Shown here: in pieces, positions 16,099-24,482 of the stretch
Numbering within the stretch: position 1 is the first letter of the stretch
Layout of the letters: each line of letters begins with the position of its first letter
Made by a program: the position numbers and the translations under genes
Origin: Chlorobiota bacterium
GTDB lineage: Bacteria > Bacteroidota > Bacteroidia > Bacteroidales > Prolixibacteraceae
Direction of reading: 5' to 3'
Length of the DNA: 33,153 bases
NCBI GenBank assembly: GCA_013152355.1
Contig: JAADGO010000020.1
Coordinates: 1 to 33,153, forward strand
Notes under the pieces: generated by a model
What the model was told of the DNA's origin: nothing
Databases searched by the model: none
The model's input: only the letters and a program-made list of their open reading frames with translations

Positions 16099-17136
16099 TC
16101 ATTCTTCTAATGACTCTCTTAACTTCTTAATCTGGGGAGGGCTGCCAATTACGAAGAGTTTATCGTTCCGTGAAATTATCATGCCCGGGTCGGGGTTAAA
16201 AACATACCTGGCGTCACTGACCTTGATCCCAACAATATTGGTGCCCGATACATCCTGGACTTTTAGCTCCGCTATTGATTTCCCAACAAACCGTTGAGCC
16301 ATGTTATCACACGAAACTTCTTCAATACTAACGTCTTTACTTGTTTGCATCAGGATATGCTCCAGGAACTCAACCACATTGGGCTGAATAACCAGTTTTG
16401 CCATTCGTTGCCCCCCTATACGTTCAGGCATAACTACATTAGACGCCCCCGCGCGCTTTAATTTCATGTGCGATTCTATTTCCGAAGCACGGCTAATGAT
16501 GGTCAGGTTGGGGTTCATACTTCTGGCTGTAAGTACCACAAAAACATTATCTGCATCGTTTGGGGTCGTTGCAATCAAAGCTTTTGCCTTATGCACCCCG
16601 GCCTGCTCCAACAATTCCTCATGAGTTGCATCGCCTTTTATATAAAGGAATTCGGGGTTCTCACGGATACGTGAAATAACATTGTCCCGCTTGTCGACAA
16701 CCACAAAGTCGATACCATGCCCGGCAAGTTCAATGGCTGCCTGCTCTCCATTCCTGCCATAACCAACAATTATTACGTGGTCTTTCAATTTTGCTATCTT
16801 CTTGTCCACTCTGTATGTTTTAATGTAATTAATAAGTTCACCATCAAACACAAAACGGGCCATATTCGACCCCACATACGCTAAGCTCCCCAGGCTGGTG
16901 AATATAAGAGCCATAGTAAAAACCTTCCCTGCCGGGGTTAAGGGGGTCTCGCCAATTTCGCGGAATCCAACTGTCGACATGGTAATAACAGTCATGTAAA
17001 GGCTATCAAGCATTGAATAACCCTCAATTATATGATACCCGTATGTTCCGCTAAAAACTATAAATACCAGTAAGCCTATTCCAACTTTAATAGTTTTGCT
17101 CGAAGCTTTCTGAAACCTATTTATCTGCTGGTTCAT
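16099..17136 (-). CDS. Potassium channel with C-terminal RCK (TrkA-N/TrkA-C) domains
   Basis: This 345-residue protein has a two-helix pore module: TM1 at about 17-34, a pore helix with selectivity filter TMSTVGF (residues 52-58) and TM2 at about 70-92. The cytoplasmic RCK module follows: a Rossmann fold with VIIVGYGRNGEQAA (121-134), the acidic strand end FVVVDKRD, and a TrkA-C domain near 255-345. This is the MthK/Kch-like architecture, in which the RCK ring gates the pore in response to a ligand such as a nucleotide or divalent ion. The filter has TVGF in place of the common TVGYG and lacks the second Gly, so strict K+ selectivity is less certain. It lies 6 bases after the DUF2851 gene, in the same operon. 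Confidence 0.88.
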   Translation of the reverse strand: MNQQINRFQKASSKTIKVGIGLLVFIVFSGTYGYHIIEGYSMLDSLYMTVITMSTVGFREIGETPLTPAGKVFTMALIFTSLGSLAYVGSNMARFVFDGELINYIKTYRVDKKIAKLKDHVIIVGYGRNGEQAAIELAGHGIDFVVVDKRDNVISRIRENPEFLYIKGDATHEELLEQAGVHKAKALIATTPNDADNVFVVLTARSMNPNLTIISRASEIESHMKLKRAGASNVVMPERIGGQRMAKLVIQPNVVEFLEHILMQTSKDVSIEEVSCDNMAQRFVGKSIAELKVQDVSGTNIVGIKVSDARYVFNPDPGMIISRNDKLFVIGSPPQIKKLRESLEE

Positions 17137-17142
17137 GAAATA

Positions 17143-18417
17143 TTATTCCGTGACTTTAATAAATTTATTCCCTATCTGGCAATTTAAGCATTTTTTTGTT
17201 TCGCAATATACATTTTTTAGTTGAAGCAGGGCCTGTGTATCATACGCCGACCGGACAGCTATTCCCAACAACCCCCATTTTTTTATGATCGAATTTTTCT
17301 CGGGAGGGAGCTCCTCCAGGAATCCGAGTGCCCGGTCTTTTAAGTAATGTTTACCCTGCACCTCCCCAAAAACAAAAAGAAACGGCACAACTGTATTGAT
17401 AATGATGGAATTAACCGATGATTCACCTATCCTTTTAATTCTTTTCTTTGACAACTTGTTAAAGCGGTAATGTGTGTCCCAATATGTTGAAGCTGTTACA
17501 TCGAAAAGGGTTTTAAGCCCTGCAATGCTTTCTATCTCAATAATCTTTGAGAATAATAATTCCGAACTATTTATTAATGCAGCAAACTGGGCAATCCTGA
17601 CCGTTGGGAAGTTGACCGGGCGCAAGCGCATAAATCTCCACAGATGGCTTTCGATTGCTTTTAATCCGTATTTGTTGAAAAGGTGCAAATACTCATTCCT
17701 GAGGCTGGTGTAGTAATCATCGCCGGGCAACTGTTCGTTTAGCAAACCTGCATTCCCAAACAAAAATGCTTCAATCTGAAAGAGGTTGTTTTTATGCTTT
17801 GATAAAATTGAAAGAGGCAGGGATTTTGCCAATAATTGAAAAGGGGCAGCATTTACCTTAAATCCGAAAAATTTGGCTAAAAACTGGTAAAAGGTTTCGT
17901 TCCAGTTATGATGGTTCTCCTCCAGGCATTGCATAATTTCCTGCGTTTTACCCTCCAGCCTTTCAATCATTAACCGGTGGTAAGCAATCTTAAAGGTCAA
18001 TAAATCTACCTTATAAAACTGCTGCTGGCAGGCAATCCAGGTTCTTGCCGACAATAGTTTTTGGTAATTCTCATTCAACTTTTCAGCATAACGTATTTCA
18101 AATGCCGGGATTATTTCAGCGTTTGAACGCAATACCGGAGTATCGTATTTTTCGACAACATGGAGGATAACATTGTCGTAAGCTTTGTCATCCTGGTGCT
18201 TGTGCTTTCCCCAGTCAGAGGCAGTTTTGTGGATTTCGACATTCCCTGCCCACAGGGTTTTGCCAATTCTAATTTTAGCGTTGAAAAAGTCAGGCCCGGA
18301 ATCAATATTCCGCCTGCCAACATCAACAATCTCGATCTTTTCACCATCAGTAGTTTGCAGACCGGACTGGGGGAACAACCGATTTTCCCAGATGTATTGG
18401 AGGAATTCTTCTGGCAT
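17143..18417 (-). CDS. DUF2851 family protein
   Basis: This 424-residue soluble protein is recognised from its N-terminal block: FLQYIWENRLF, then VDVGRRNIDSGPDFFNAKIRI, WAGNVEIHKTASDW and YDNVILHVVEKYD. These are the hallmarks of DUF2851, a family confined mainly to Bacteroidota with no assigned function. The conserved D-GPDF and E-HK residues around a beta-rich fold suggest a nuclease-like or metal-binding site, but that is only inference. The C-terminus holds a small cysteine cluster (CETKKCLNCQIG, three Cys within 9 residues) that could bind a metal. There is no signal peptide. It is co-transcribed with the RCK channel. Confidence 0.8.
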   Translation of the reverse strand: MPEEFLQYIWENRLFPQSGLQTTDGEKIEIVDVGRRNIDSGPDFFNAKIRIGKTLWAGNVEIHKTASDWGKHKHQDDKAYDNVILHVVEKYDTPVLRSNAEIIPAFEIRYAEKLNENYQKLLSARTWIACQQQFYKVDLLTFKIAYHRLMIERLEGKTQEIMQCLEENHHNWNETFYQFLAKFFGFKVNAAPFQLLAKSLPLSILSKHKNNLFQIEAFLFGNAGLLNEQLPGDDYYTSLRNEYLHLFNKYGLKAIESHLWRFMRLRPVNFPTVRIAQFAALINSSELLFSKIIEIESIAGLKTLFDVTASTYWDTHYRFNKLSKKRIKRIGESSVNSIIINTVVPFLFVFGEVQGKHYLKDRALGFLEELPPEKNSIIKKWGLLGIAVRSAYDTQALLQLKNVYCETKKCLNCQIGNKFIKVTE

Positions 18418-18451
18418 GGGTACCGTTTTTTTGTGTAAGATAAGGGAAAAA

Positions 18452-18459
18452 CAAATTTA
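18452..18459 (-). promoter_or_regulatory. -7 element for the DUF2851-channel operon
   Basis: On the minus strand TAAATTTG matches TAnnTTTG, 34 bases before the DUF2851 start. TTG triplets upstream are 16 or 24 bases away, so the -33 element is imperfect. Confidence 0.45.
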
Positions 18460-18524
18460 AAACAATCCTAACATCCAATTTTGCAATCTATTGTGGGTTA
18501 ACAAAATCCCGACAGCTTTTATCA

Positions 18525-19115
18525 CTAAATCAGTGTTTCGGGGTTTTGCCCCGAAGTATCAATAAGTTTGTTCAGGATAGCATACACTGTCAGCCCGGAG
18601 ATTGATTTGATACCCAACTTTTCGGTAATATTTTTCCGGTGAGAGATAACGGTGTGTACACTGATAAATAGCCGGGCTGCAATTTCCTTATTGGCATACC
18701 CCCGTGCTACCAGCCTCAATACTTCTGTTTCCCGCTCCGAGAGTTGCATTGACGGAGGTGGTTCTATCTCATTTTTATCAACATTGAGTACTTTTAAGAT
18801 TAATTGGCGTATGGATTCCCCGTCCATATCGAGGGTTATACTCTGGCCTTTCGTCCTGTCAGCCCCAGGCAATCCAAAAGTTATAACCTGTACTGTATTT
18901 GTTTGCCCCAACCTGTGTACGAAGGATGTATATCTGGCAAGTTGTTCAGGGCGTATAACCAGGGCAATAACCGAGCGGGTAATTCCTGCGTATTGCTCCA
19001 ACTCTTCAGGTGGAGCAACGCAAATTATTTCCGTCTCAGGTAAATTCCCTATAATAGAAGATAATCCCCTGGAAAGGATATCAGAATCAAGCATGATAAT
19101 AATCTTTCTTTTCAT
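18525..19115 (-). CDS. LuxR-type transcriptional regulator with degenerate receiver domain
   Basis: This 196-residue protein has a C-terminal LuxR/FixJ helix-turn-helix at about 124-186 (LSERETEVLRLVARGYANKEIA, then SVHTVISHRKNITEKLGI). The N-terminal 110 residues have the size and strand pattern of a response-regulator receiver (KIIIMLDSDIL start). However, the strand that should carry the phospho-acceptor reads IALVIRPEQ with no Asp, so it is probably not phosphorylated and may sense a ligand or a protein partner. The gene begins 6 bases after a hemerythrin-like gene, so the pair is translated from one message. Function in the NO/redox stress response is inferred from that neighbour. Confidence 0.82.
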   Translation of the reverse strand: MKRKIIIMLDSDILSRGLSSIIGNLPETEIICVAPPEELEQYAGITRSVIALVIRPEQLARYTSFVHRLGQTNTVQVITFGLPGADRTKGQSITLDMDGESIRQLILKVLNVDKNEIEPPPSMQLSERETEVLRLVARGYANKEIAARLFISVHTVISHRKNITEKLGIKSISGLTVYAILNKLIDTSGQNPETLI

Positions 19116-19121
19116 AAAGAA

Positions 19122-19838
19122 TCAGCTTTTTACTGCCTTCTCAATTAACATAATCTTCGGCACCAGTATCTTATCTTCTATACGGGCATGGTCAATCAGG
19201 TCTTGCTCTAACTGGAAGATCGCATATAAAAAAGCATTGCACATATTATCAACATACTGAGGCTCCAGGTATTTTATAATAATATTTTTCAGGTCGAACA
19301 GTTTATTGTCAATGTCAGTATGTTCCTCCTCAAAATTCCTGATAGAAAAATTACGCACCTTATCGGCCATTGGTATTTCTTTATCGTATACACGCTGCAA
19401 ATCAGTCATATAAGGGAAAACCCGTGTATCTTCTTCATTAAGGTGGTTGAGTAGCTCTACTTTGTACTTATCGTAAAAGCTACGAATCAATCTCAGATTC
19501 CTGCAATTGCCCTGGCAATCACCCATAAGGTTCTCCAGGTCGCTTTCAACTTTCGGGATGACATATTCCCGGTAATAGTCATGGGTTTTTTTCAAATAAT
19601 CAATGATCAGATGGGTAGAAAACCCCTGTAATTCCTTTTCAGGGAAATAATCCGGGTCATGGTAGGCATTCAATATAGCCAGGAAGAAACCGGCATTGAG
19701 TTTTTTTTCCCGGCAAACCTCTTCAACCGTTTTATCGCCAAAACCCAGCCTGACCCCAAACCGGTTGATTACCGGAAGCAGCAGGTAATTCGTGTGGATA
19801 ATATCGCTCATCCGGGTGGTAGGCTTAAAATGTTTCAT
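19122..19838 (-). CDS. Ric/YtfE/ScdA-like hemerythrin di-iron protein
   Basis: This 238-residue protein has a short N-terminal ScdA_N/DUF542-like domain (residues about 10-62) and a hemerythrin-like four-helix bundle (about 75-235). Likely iron ligands are H86 (THDYY), H132 and E136 (NHLNEED), H173 (EEEHTD), H217 and E221 (DHARIED), the same spacing as YtfE/Ric, which repairs iron-sulfur clusters damaged by nitric oxide or peroxide. The Cys-Cys pair usual in the N-terminal domain of Ric proteins is absent (the loop reads GVRLGFGDKT), so that activity may differ. It is followed at once by the LuxR-type regulator and preceded, 32 bases away, by the TrmH-like gene. Oxygen or NO sensing is an alternative role. 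Confidence 0.85.
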   Translation of the reverse strand: MKHFKPTTRMSDIIHTNYLLLPVINRFGVRLGFGDKTVEEVCREKKLNAGFFLAILNAYHDPDYFPEKELQGFSTHLIIDYLKKTHDYYREYVIPKVESDLENLMGDCQGNCRNLRLIRSFYDKYKVELLNHLNEEDTRVFPYMTDLQRVYDKEIPMADKVRNFSIRNFEEEHTDIDNKLFDLKNIIIKYLEPQYVDNMCNAFLYAIFQLEQDLIDHARIEDKILVPKIMLIEKAVKS

Positions 19839-19870
19839 TCCTATAATTTTTGCATTTATTTAGAGATTGT

Positions 19871-20404
19871 TTAAATCCTATACATTTTATTAAAAATGTC
19901 CCACAAAACAATACCTGCACAAACCGAAACATTAAATGAATGTTTGGTCCCGTATTGGGGGATCTCGATACTGCCGTGGCAAATATTTACAACCGGTTGT
20001 TGTACTCCTTTCACCTCATTCCCAAAAACCACTGCCAGTTTTTTATTTATTCCCGGCACAAAATCAGGCAGGGGGATACTGCCCTCAACCTGTTCTATAG
20101 CATAAACAGTATATCCTCCGGCTTTTAATGTGTTGATTGCATCTTCTGTGTTTTTTACATATTCCCATTTTACCGATTTCTCGGCATCCAACGCTGTTTT
20201 ATGTATCTCCTTATTCGGAGGAGTTGCAGTGATCCCGCACAAAACTATTTTTTCAATGAGCAGTGCATCCGAAGTCCTGAAAACAGAGCCAATATTGTTG
20301 CAACTCCGGATATTGTCAAGCACAACAACAATAGGTAATTTTTTTGTTGACTGGTATTCCCCTATGGTTAACCTGTTTAGTTCGTTGTTTTTTATCTTGC
20401 GCAT
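19871..20404 (-). CDS. TrmH/SpoU-family RNA 2'-O-methyltransferase
   Basis: This 177-residue protein consists of the SPOUT domain only. Motif 1 is DNIRSCNNIGSVFRTSDA (30-47, with N37 and catalytic R43), motif 2 is VVFGNEVKGV (126-134) and motif 3 is IPQYGTKHSFNVSVCAGI (148-165). The knot binds S-adenosylmethionine, and the enzyme methylates a ribose in tRNA or rRNA; the target cannot be told from sequence. The N-terminal substrate-binding extension of RlmB is missing, which favours a tRNA-type enzyme. It begins 21 bases after the arginine deiminase stop, so they probably share a transcript. Confidence 0.88.
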   Translation of the reverse strand: MRKIKNNELNRLTIGEYQSTKKLPIVVVLDNIRSCNNIGSVFRTSDALLIEKIVLCGITATPPNKEIHKTALDAEKSVKWEYVKNTEDAINTLKAGGYTVYAIEQVEGSIPLPDFVPGINKKLAVVFGNEVKGVQQPVVNICHGSIEIPQYGTKHSFNVSVCAGIVLWDIFNKMYRI

Positions 20405-20425
20405 GATTACCCCCTGGTATTATAT

Positions 20426-21700
20426 TTACCACCTTACCTCAGCCCTTCTAACAGGCATAGTCATACACCGGGCTCCGCCGCCACCACGCGCCAGTTCAGA
20501 GCCTTCGATGGTAATTACACACTTGTTGAAATCTGATGGGTTTACCTTCCCTTTTATAATCTCATCGGATGCTATTACCTCAAACCCATTCTTGTACAAC
20601 TCTTCCACGGTATTGCTGTTCCTCGCATAACCAATAACTTTCCCCGGTTCGAATGCAAGAAAGTTAGCTCCGCTATGCCACTGCTCCCTCTCCTGTATCC
20701 ACGAATCCACATCTCCTCCACAAGAGACCGACTTAAGTCTGATCCCCAGGGTTTTCAATGCTTCAAGGATATTTGTATACTCGGCAATACGAGTTACCCT
20801 GCCTCCCTCAATGGTGATTTTGATAGTATGGTGTTTGTTCGATTCAAGAATAATGGGTTTGTATACCATACAAGTGTCAACATCCAGTATGGTAAATACC
20901 ATGTCGAGGTGGATAAATGATTCGGGGGATGAAGGCAGCTCCTGGACAATTACGTGGTATACCCCGTTTTTCCTGTTTTGAAGGTTTTCAATGATAAAAT
21001 CAATCCCCTGGGTACTTGTACGGGTGCCGGTGCCTACAATAAATACATCCTCTTTAACCACCAGGAAATCGCCTCCTTCAATATAAACAGATTCATCAGG
21101 CAGCCTTCCCCCACCAGGGTGCATCGGGTCAATTACCGATGCCTCAAAAAGCGGGTGGTACTTAAAAATAGCTTTCATTATTAATGATTCCCGTTTGCGT
21201 ACACCACTAGCCATTTTGCCAATTAGAACATCTTCATTCATGCCCATGGCTGCATCGCGGGTAAAAAAGAGGTTGTGTAATGGCTTCAGTAAGAAGCGTT
21301 CATTACTCAGGTACCTGGTAAGGGTATTCTTCTCCAGGGCAACTCCCTCGATAAGCTGCCTTGCCAGCAAATCAGCCTCAGACGACAATAAATGGCTTTG
21401 GGCATCAGTGATACCTTCCAGGCTGCATACATCTTTTACCAACCCGGTTTTTACATTATTATCCTCAAGTATTTCCTGAAGCAGGGTTTTTACTTCAAAT
21501 GTTGAACTTACAACATTAAGTACCCCTTTCAGTTGCCTGAACTCTTTCAATGCAATTTGCAGGTTCAGAATGTCGCTATACAATGACCTTTCAGCATTGT
21601 CGGGAGTCATATTTTCAACCTCCGACCCGGGCGTATGTATCAATACTGCTTCAAGCTTCCCGATTTCCGAGTTGATACATGTTCTTACTTTTGATGCCAT
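20426..21700 (-). CDS. arcA: Arginine deiminase
   Basis: This 424-residue protein of the guanidino-group modifying superfamily hydrolyses L-arginine to citrulline and ammonia. N-terminal EIGKLEAVLIHTPGSE and FFTRDAAMG (R148-D149) are family blocks. Catalytic residues are E208 and D211 region (YIEGGDF), H264 and D266 (FIHLDMVFT), and nucleophile Cys412 in the C-terminal GGGGARCMTMPVRR. The C-terminal motif is the Bacteroidota-type variant rather than the HCMTCP form of classical ArcA. No carbamate kinase or ornithine transcarbamylase gene is adjacent, so it may act in arginine breakdown or acid tolerance without the full ADI pathway nearby. It has its own promoter-like element upstream. Confidence 0.92.
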   Translation of the reverse strand: MASKVRTCINSEIGKLEAVLIHTPGSEVENMTPDNAERSLYSDILNLQIALKEFRQLKGVLNVVSSTFEVKTLLQEILEDNNVKTGLVKDVCSLEGITDAQSHLLSSEADLLARQLIEGVALEKNTLTRYLSNERFLLKPLHNLFFTRDAAMGMNEDVLIGKMASGVRKRESLIMKAIFKYHPLFEASVIDPMHPGGGRLPDESVYIEGGDFLVVKEDVFIVGTGTRTSTQGIDFIIENLQNRKNGVYHVIVQELPSSPESFIHLDMVFTILDVDTCMVYKPIILESNKHHTIKITIEGGRVTRIAEYTNILEALKTLGIRLKSVSCGGDVDSWIQEREQWHSGANFLAFEPGKVIGYARNSNTVEELYKNGFEVIASDEIIKGKVNPSDFNKCVITIEGSELARGGGGARCMTMPVRRAEVRW

Positions 21701-21723
21701 AGTTTAAGTATCTTTACTAAAAA

Positions 21724-21731
21724 CAAAGATA
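21724..21731 (-). promoter_or_regulatory. -7 element for the arcA operon
   Basis: On the minus strand TATCTTTG matches TAnnTTTG, about 24 bases before the arcA start. No good -33 TTTG is seen at the right distance. Confidence 0.45.
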
Positions 21732-21751
21732 TAAACTTCTTTCATGGATAA

Positions 21752-21781
21752 TTGCAGAGTGGATTATTCGTTTTATTTTTA
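21752..21781 (+). promoter_or_regulatory. Promoter for the DUF4294-thpR operon
   Basis: TTG (21752-21754), a 19-base spacer and TATTTTTA (21774-21781) fit the phylum consensus with one mismatch. It lies 22 bases before the predicted TTG start codon and diverges from the arcA promoter. Confidence 0.45.
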
Positions 21782-21802
21782 CGCATCTTTTTTTAGAAAC
21801 AT

Positions 21803-22387
21803 TTGAAACGTTTTTTAATAAATATAGCCTTGTTTCTTACCGTTGTAACTGCCAGCGGGCAAGAGCCGGATTCTACCCATTTCGGGATGGGTATAATTTC
21901 GGGGAACGATACTATTATTGAACGCCAGTTGAAAGAGATTTGGGTTTTCCCACGCAAAAATTTCAAAAATAAAAGACGTGAACGCGAGTTCTGGAAGTAT
22001 GTGTATAAGGTGAAAAAGACCTACCCTTATGCCCATACAGCCAGCATGTTATTAAAAAAATACGGACCGGAATATTCGCAATTGAAGACACAAAGGGAGA
22101 AGAGGGCACTGATGAAAAAAATTGAAAAGGAACTACTGGGCCAGTATAAGGATGAGCTGAAAAGGTTAACCATATCCGAAGGGAGGATACTAATTAAGCT
22201 TATTGACCGTGAAACCGGAAGTACCTCATACGGGCTGATAAAAGATTTCAGGGGAGGGTTTACCGCATTCTTCTGGCAATCGATCGCCCGCTTCTTTGGG
22301 AACGACCTCAAATCGGAGTTTGACCCATACGGTGAAGACCGGTTAATTGATGAGATTGTAAAAATGATTGAATCGGGAGCCATCTAA
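21803..22387 (+). CDS. DUF4294 family exported protein
   Basis: This 194-residue protein has a signal peptide at 1-19 (FLINIALFLTVVTASG). The mature part carries the DUF4294 pattern: IWVFPRKNFKNKRREREFWK, then KVKKTYPYAHTASMLL, LKRLTISEGRILIKLIDRETG and a terminal FDPYGEDRLIDEIV. This is a Bacteroidota family of unknown function. The start is TTG 21803: an in-frame TAG lies 9 bases upstream and there is no ATG until past the signal peptide. It is followed 2 bases later by thpR. A role at the envelope is inferred from export alone. Confidence 0.8.
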   Translation: MKRFLINIALFLTVVTASGQEPDSTHFGMGIISGNDTIIERQLKEIWVFPRKNFKNKRREREFWKYVYKVKKTYPYAHTASMLLKKYGPEYSQLKTQREKRALMKKIEKELLGQYKDELKRLTISEGRILIKLIDRETGSTSYGLIKDFRGGFTAFFWQSIARFFGNDLKSEFDPYGEDRLIDEIVKMIESGAI

Positions 22388-22389
22388 TT

Positions 22390-22965
22390 ATGAAGCGATT
22401 GTTTGTTGCAATAAGAATAGCCCCCCAAATAAGGCTGGTACAGTTTATTGCTAAACTAAAGGAAAGGCTGGAAGGAGAAAATATTAAATGGGTTGATTAC
22501 GAAAACCTGCACCTAACCATAAATTTTCTTGGTGAGACGCCCGAGAGCATGTTGGATGAAATTTGTTCCTCGCTGGAAAAAGTATGTAAAAACTTCGGCC
22601 CGATTACTTTTCAGTTGAAAGGGCTGGGTATTTTTGGCCTAAAAAAGAGCCCCCGGGTAATTTATGTCAAGATTGTTGGCGGAGAAGAGCTGAAAGCACT
22701 TGGGCAGTCTGTAAACACTTCATTTACAGATCTGAAAATACAGGAGATATTAAAGCCCATTAATCCTCATCTCACTTTAGGCAGGATAAGGACTGTGAAA
22801 AACAAATTATCATTCATAGAATTGGCAGGCGAAAAAGAAGATGTTGTTTTGCAGGATGTAGAAGTCCCGGAGTTAATCCTTTATGAAAGTATTCTTAAGC
22901 CGCAAGGGCCAGTGTACATCCCCCTGCAAAAATTTGAATTGAAATTTATTTCCCATTCCCTTTAA
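22390..22965 (+). CDS. thpR: RNA 2',3'-cyclic phosphodiesterase (2H family, ThpR/LigT)
   Basis: This 191-residue protein has the two HxTx motifs of the 2H phosphoesterases: HLTI (H41, T43) and HLTL (H127, T129), plus the N-terminal RLFVAIRI strand and WVDYENLHLTINFLGE block. The enzyme opens 2',3'-cyclic phosphates on RNA ends. It is translated 2 bases after the DUF4294 gene. Its last 20 bases overlap the 3' end of the convergent sugar transferase gene. Confidence 0.9.
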   Translation: MKRLFVAIRIAPQIRLVQFIAKLKERLEGENIKWVDYENLHLTINFLGETPESMLDEICSSLEKVCKNFGPITFQLKGLGIFGLKKSPRVIYVKIVGGEELKALGQSVNTSFTDLKIQEILKPINPHLTLGRIRTVKNKLSFIELAGEKEDVVLQDVEVPELILYESILKPQGPVYIPLQKFELKFISHSL

Positions 22966-24361
22966 AACAGGCCATTAGTGTATAAATCAATATCTTAAAA
23001 TCGATATATAATGAGATGTTTTTCAGGTATATCATATCATAAGGTAACCTTTCCAGCATTTGCCCTACATCTGAAGCGTAGCCGTATTTCACTTGCCCCC
23101 ACGAGGTTATCCCGGGCCTGAGTTTATGCAGGTGTGTATAATGAGGTGCTTTTTTAATTATCTGGTCAATATAATATTTCCGTTCAGGCCTGGGGCCTAC
23201 CAATGACATATCGCCCACAATAACATTGTAAAACTGTGGGATCTCATCCAGATGGGTTTTCCGCATAAACTTGCCAATAGCTGTAATACGGCTGTCGGTG
23301 CGGCTTGATAACTCAGGGCCGTTTTCTTCAGCACCGTCAACCATGCTCCTGAATTTATAAATCGTAAATGATTTCCCGAACTTTCCAATCCTCTCCTGTT
23401 TATATAAAACCGGCCCTTTCGAGGTAGCCTTTATGATAATACTTAAAACAATAAGAACCGGTAAAAGAATGACAATTGCAATCAACGACAAAATAACGTC
23501 CAGCAACCGTTTTACATTTTCCTGCCACCCCGGCATCAACCCATTCGAAATTTTTATAAGCGGGCTGCTGAAAATAGTATTTATTCGTACCGTCCCCGAT
23601 AAAAAGTCGTAAAGGTCGGGTATCCCCCAAATAGTAATCTGCCGATTTTCAATAACTGTCAGGATATCACTTAATTTCTCATGCTCAACTGTCTCAATGG
23701 CAATAATCACCTCTTCTATATCATTATTTTCGATCACTTCTTCCAGTTGGTTTATGTTCCCCAGCTTGGGGATATAATTGCTCAATTCTGTTTCTGTATC
23801 ATTGTCGACACTAATGTACCCTATAAAAAAATTCCCGGCAGGCCTCACTTGTGTTGCCATATCGGTAAAGATCTTAACTGCTTTTTCATTGCTGCCGATT
23901 AAAAGTGTGTTAAACCCAATCTTCCGGCTATGTATCCGGTGAATAGTGCGAGTGGTCAGAATCAGCCTGAACAAATAGGTGAACCCAAAATGCAGCCCCA
24001 GCAATGTAAAAAACAGTTGGTAATAATTTTTATATGTATGTATTGTGTCGTCAAGCAACAATACAAAGAAAATAATAACAACCCCTGAAATAGTTGTTAG
24101 TATGGTTTGCCCCAATTCGATCAATCGCGAACGGTGGTAAATATTTTTGTAAAAACCGGTAACATAATAAATAGTAAGCCAAAAAAGAGGGATAATCAAC
24201 AACCCAAGGAAGTAACGGGTAGTAAACTCGATTGGGATATCCATGCCAAACTTTTGTGGTTCAATTACCTCTTTCCTGTAAATATAAAAGATGGACCAAC
24301 TAATTAATGCAGCAAAAAAATCAAACAATATGTATTTGGCAACCTGGCGTTTTTTATTCAT
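22946..24361 (-). CDS. Polyprenyl-phosphate glycosyl-1-phosphate transferase (WcaJ/WbaP-type exopolysaccharide initiator)
   Basis: This 471-residue protein has four N-terminal membrane helices between about 10 and 137, then a CoA-binding-like Rossmann domain about 148-250 (IGFNTLLIGSNEKA). The bacterial sugar transferase domain starts at KRLLDV (284), with a membrane-inserted helix at 287-310. Its YKQERIGKFGKSFTIYKFRSM block leads to the catalytic pair D372-E373 (THLDEIPQF), with GDMSLVGPRPER at 383-394. It transfers a sugar-1-phosphate from a nucleotide sugar to undecaprenyl phosphate, the first step in capsule or exopolysaccharide synthesis. No other EPS genes are next to it in the window, so it appears as a solitary initiator. 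It has its own promoter element upstream. Confidence 0.93.
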   Translation of the reverse strand: MNKKRQVAKYILFDFFAALISWSIFYIYRKEVIEPQKFGMDIPIEFTTRYFLGLLIIPLFWLTIYYVTGFYKNIYHRSRLIELGQTILTTISGVVIIFFVLLLDDTIHTYKNYYQLFFTLLGLHFGFTYLFRLILTTRTIHRIHSRKIGFNTLLIGSNEKAVKIFTDMATQVRPAGNFFIGYISVDNDTETELSNYIPKLGNINQLEEVIENNDIEEVIIAIETVEHEKLSDILTVIENRQITIWGIPDLYDFLSGTVRINTIFSSPLIKISNGLMPGWQENVKRLLDVILSLIAIVILLPVLIVLSIIIKATSKGPVLYKQERIGKFGKSFTIYKFRSMVDGAEENGPELSSRTDSRITAIGKFMRKTHLDEIPQFYNVIVGDMSLVGPRPERKYYIDQIIKKAPHYTHLHKLRPGITSWGQVKYGYASDVGQMLERLPYDMIYLKNISLYIDFKILIYTLMACFKGNGK

Positions 24362-24448
24362 CGAATCCCCCTGGTTAAGAAAATGGTCAAGTGTTACAAC
24401 AATAATCTGTTGCCTACTATTAACGCAGGCCGTTTTTATTTATTGCCG

Positions 24449-24456
24449 CAAAAATA
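24449..24456 (-). promoter_or_regulatory. -7 element for the sugar transferase gene
   Basis: On the minus strand TATTTTTG matches TAnnTTTG, in the 121-base gap between the Gfo/Idh-like gene and the sugar transferase. The -33 element is not evident. Confidence 0.45.
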
Positions 24457-24482
24457 ATTTTTTTAGATAAAACTTTTTGTAA

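Noticed and set aside
18652-19260. 202-codon plus-strand frame across the LuxR and hemerythrin genes
   Set aside because: It is antisense to two clearly recognisable genes; the translation is Ser/Ile-rich and featureless.
20130-20630. 166-codon plus-strand frame across TrmH and arcA
   Set aside because: It is antisense to conserved motifs of both genes and crosses their junction, so it is a shadow.
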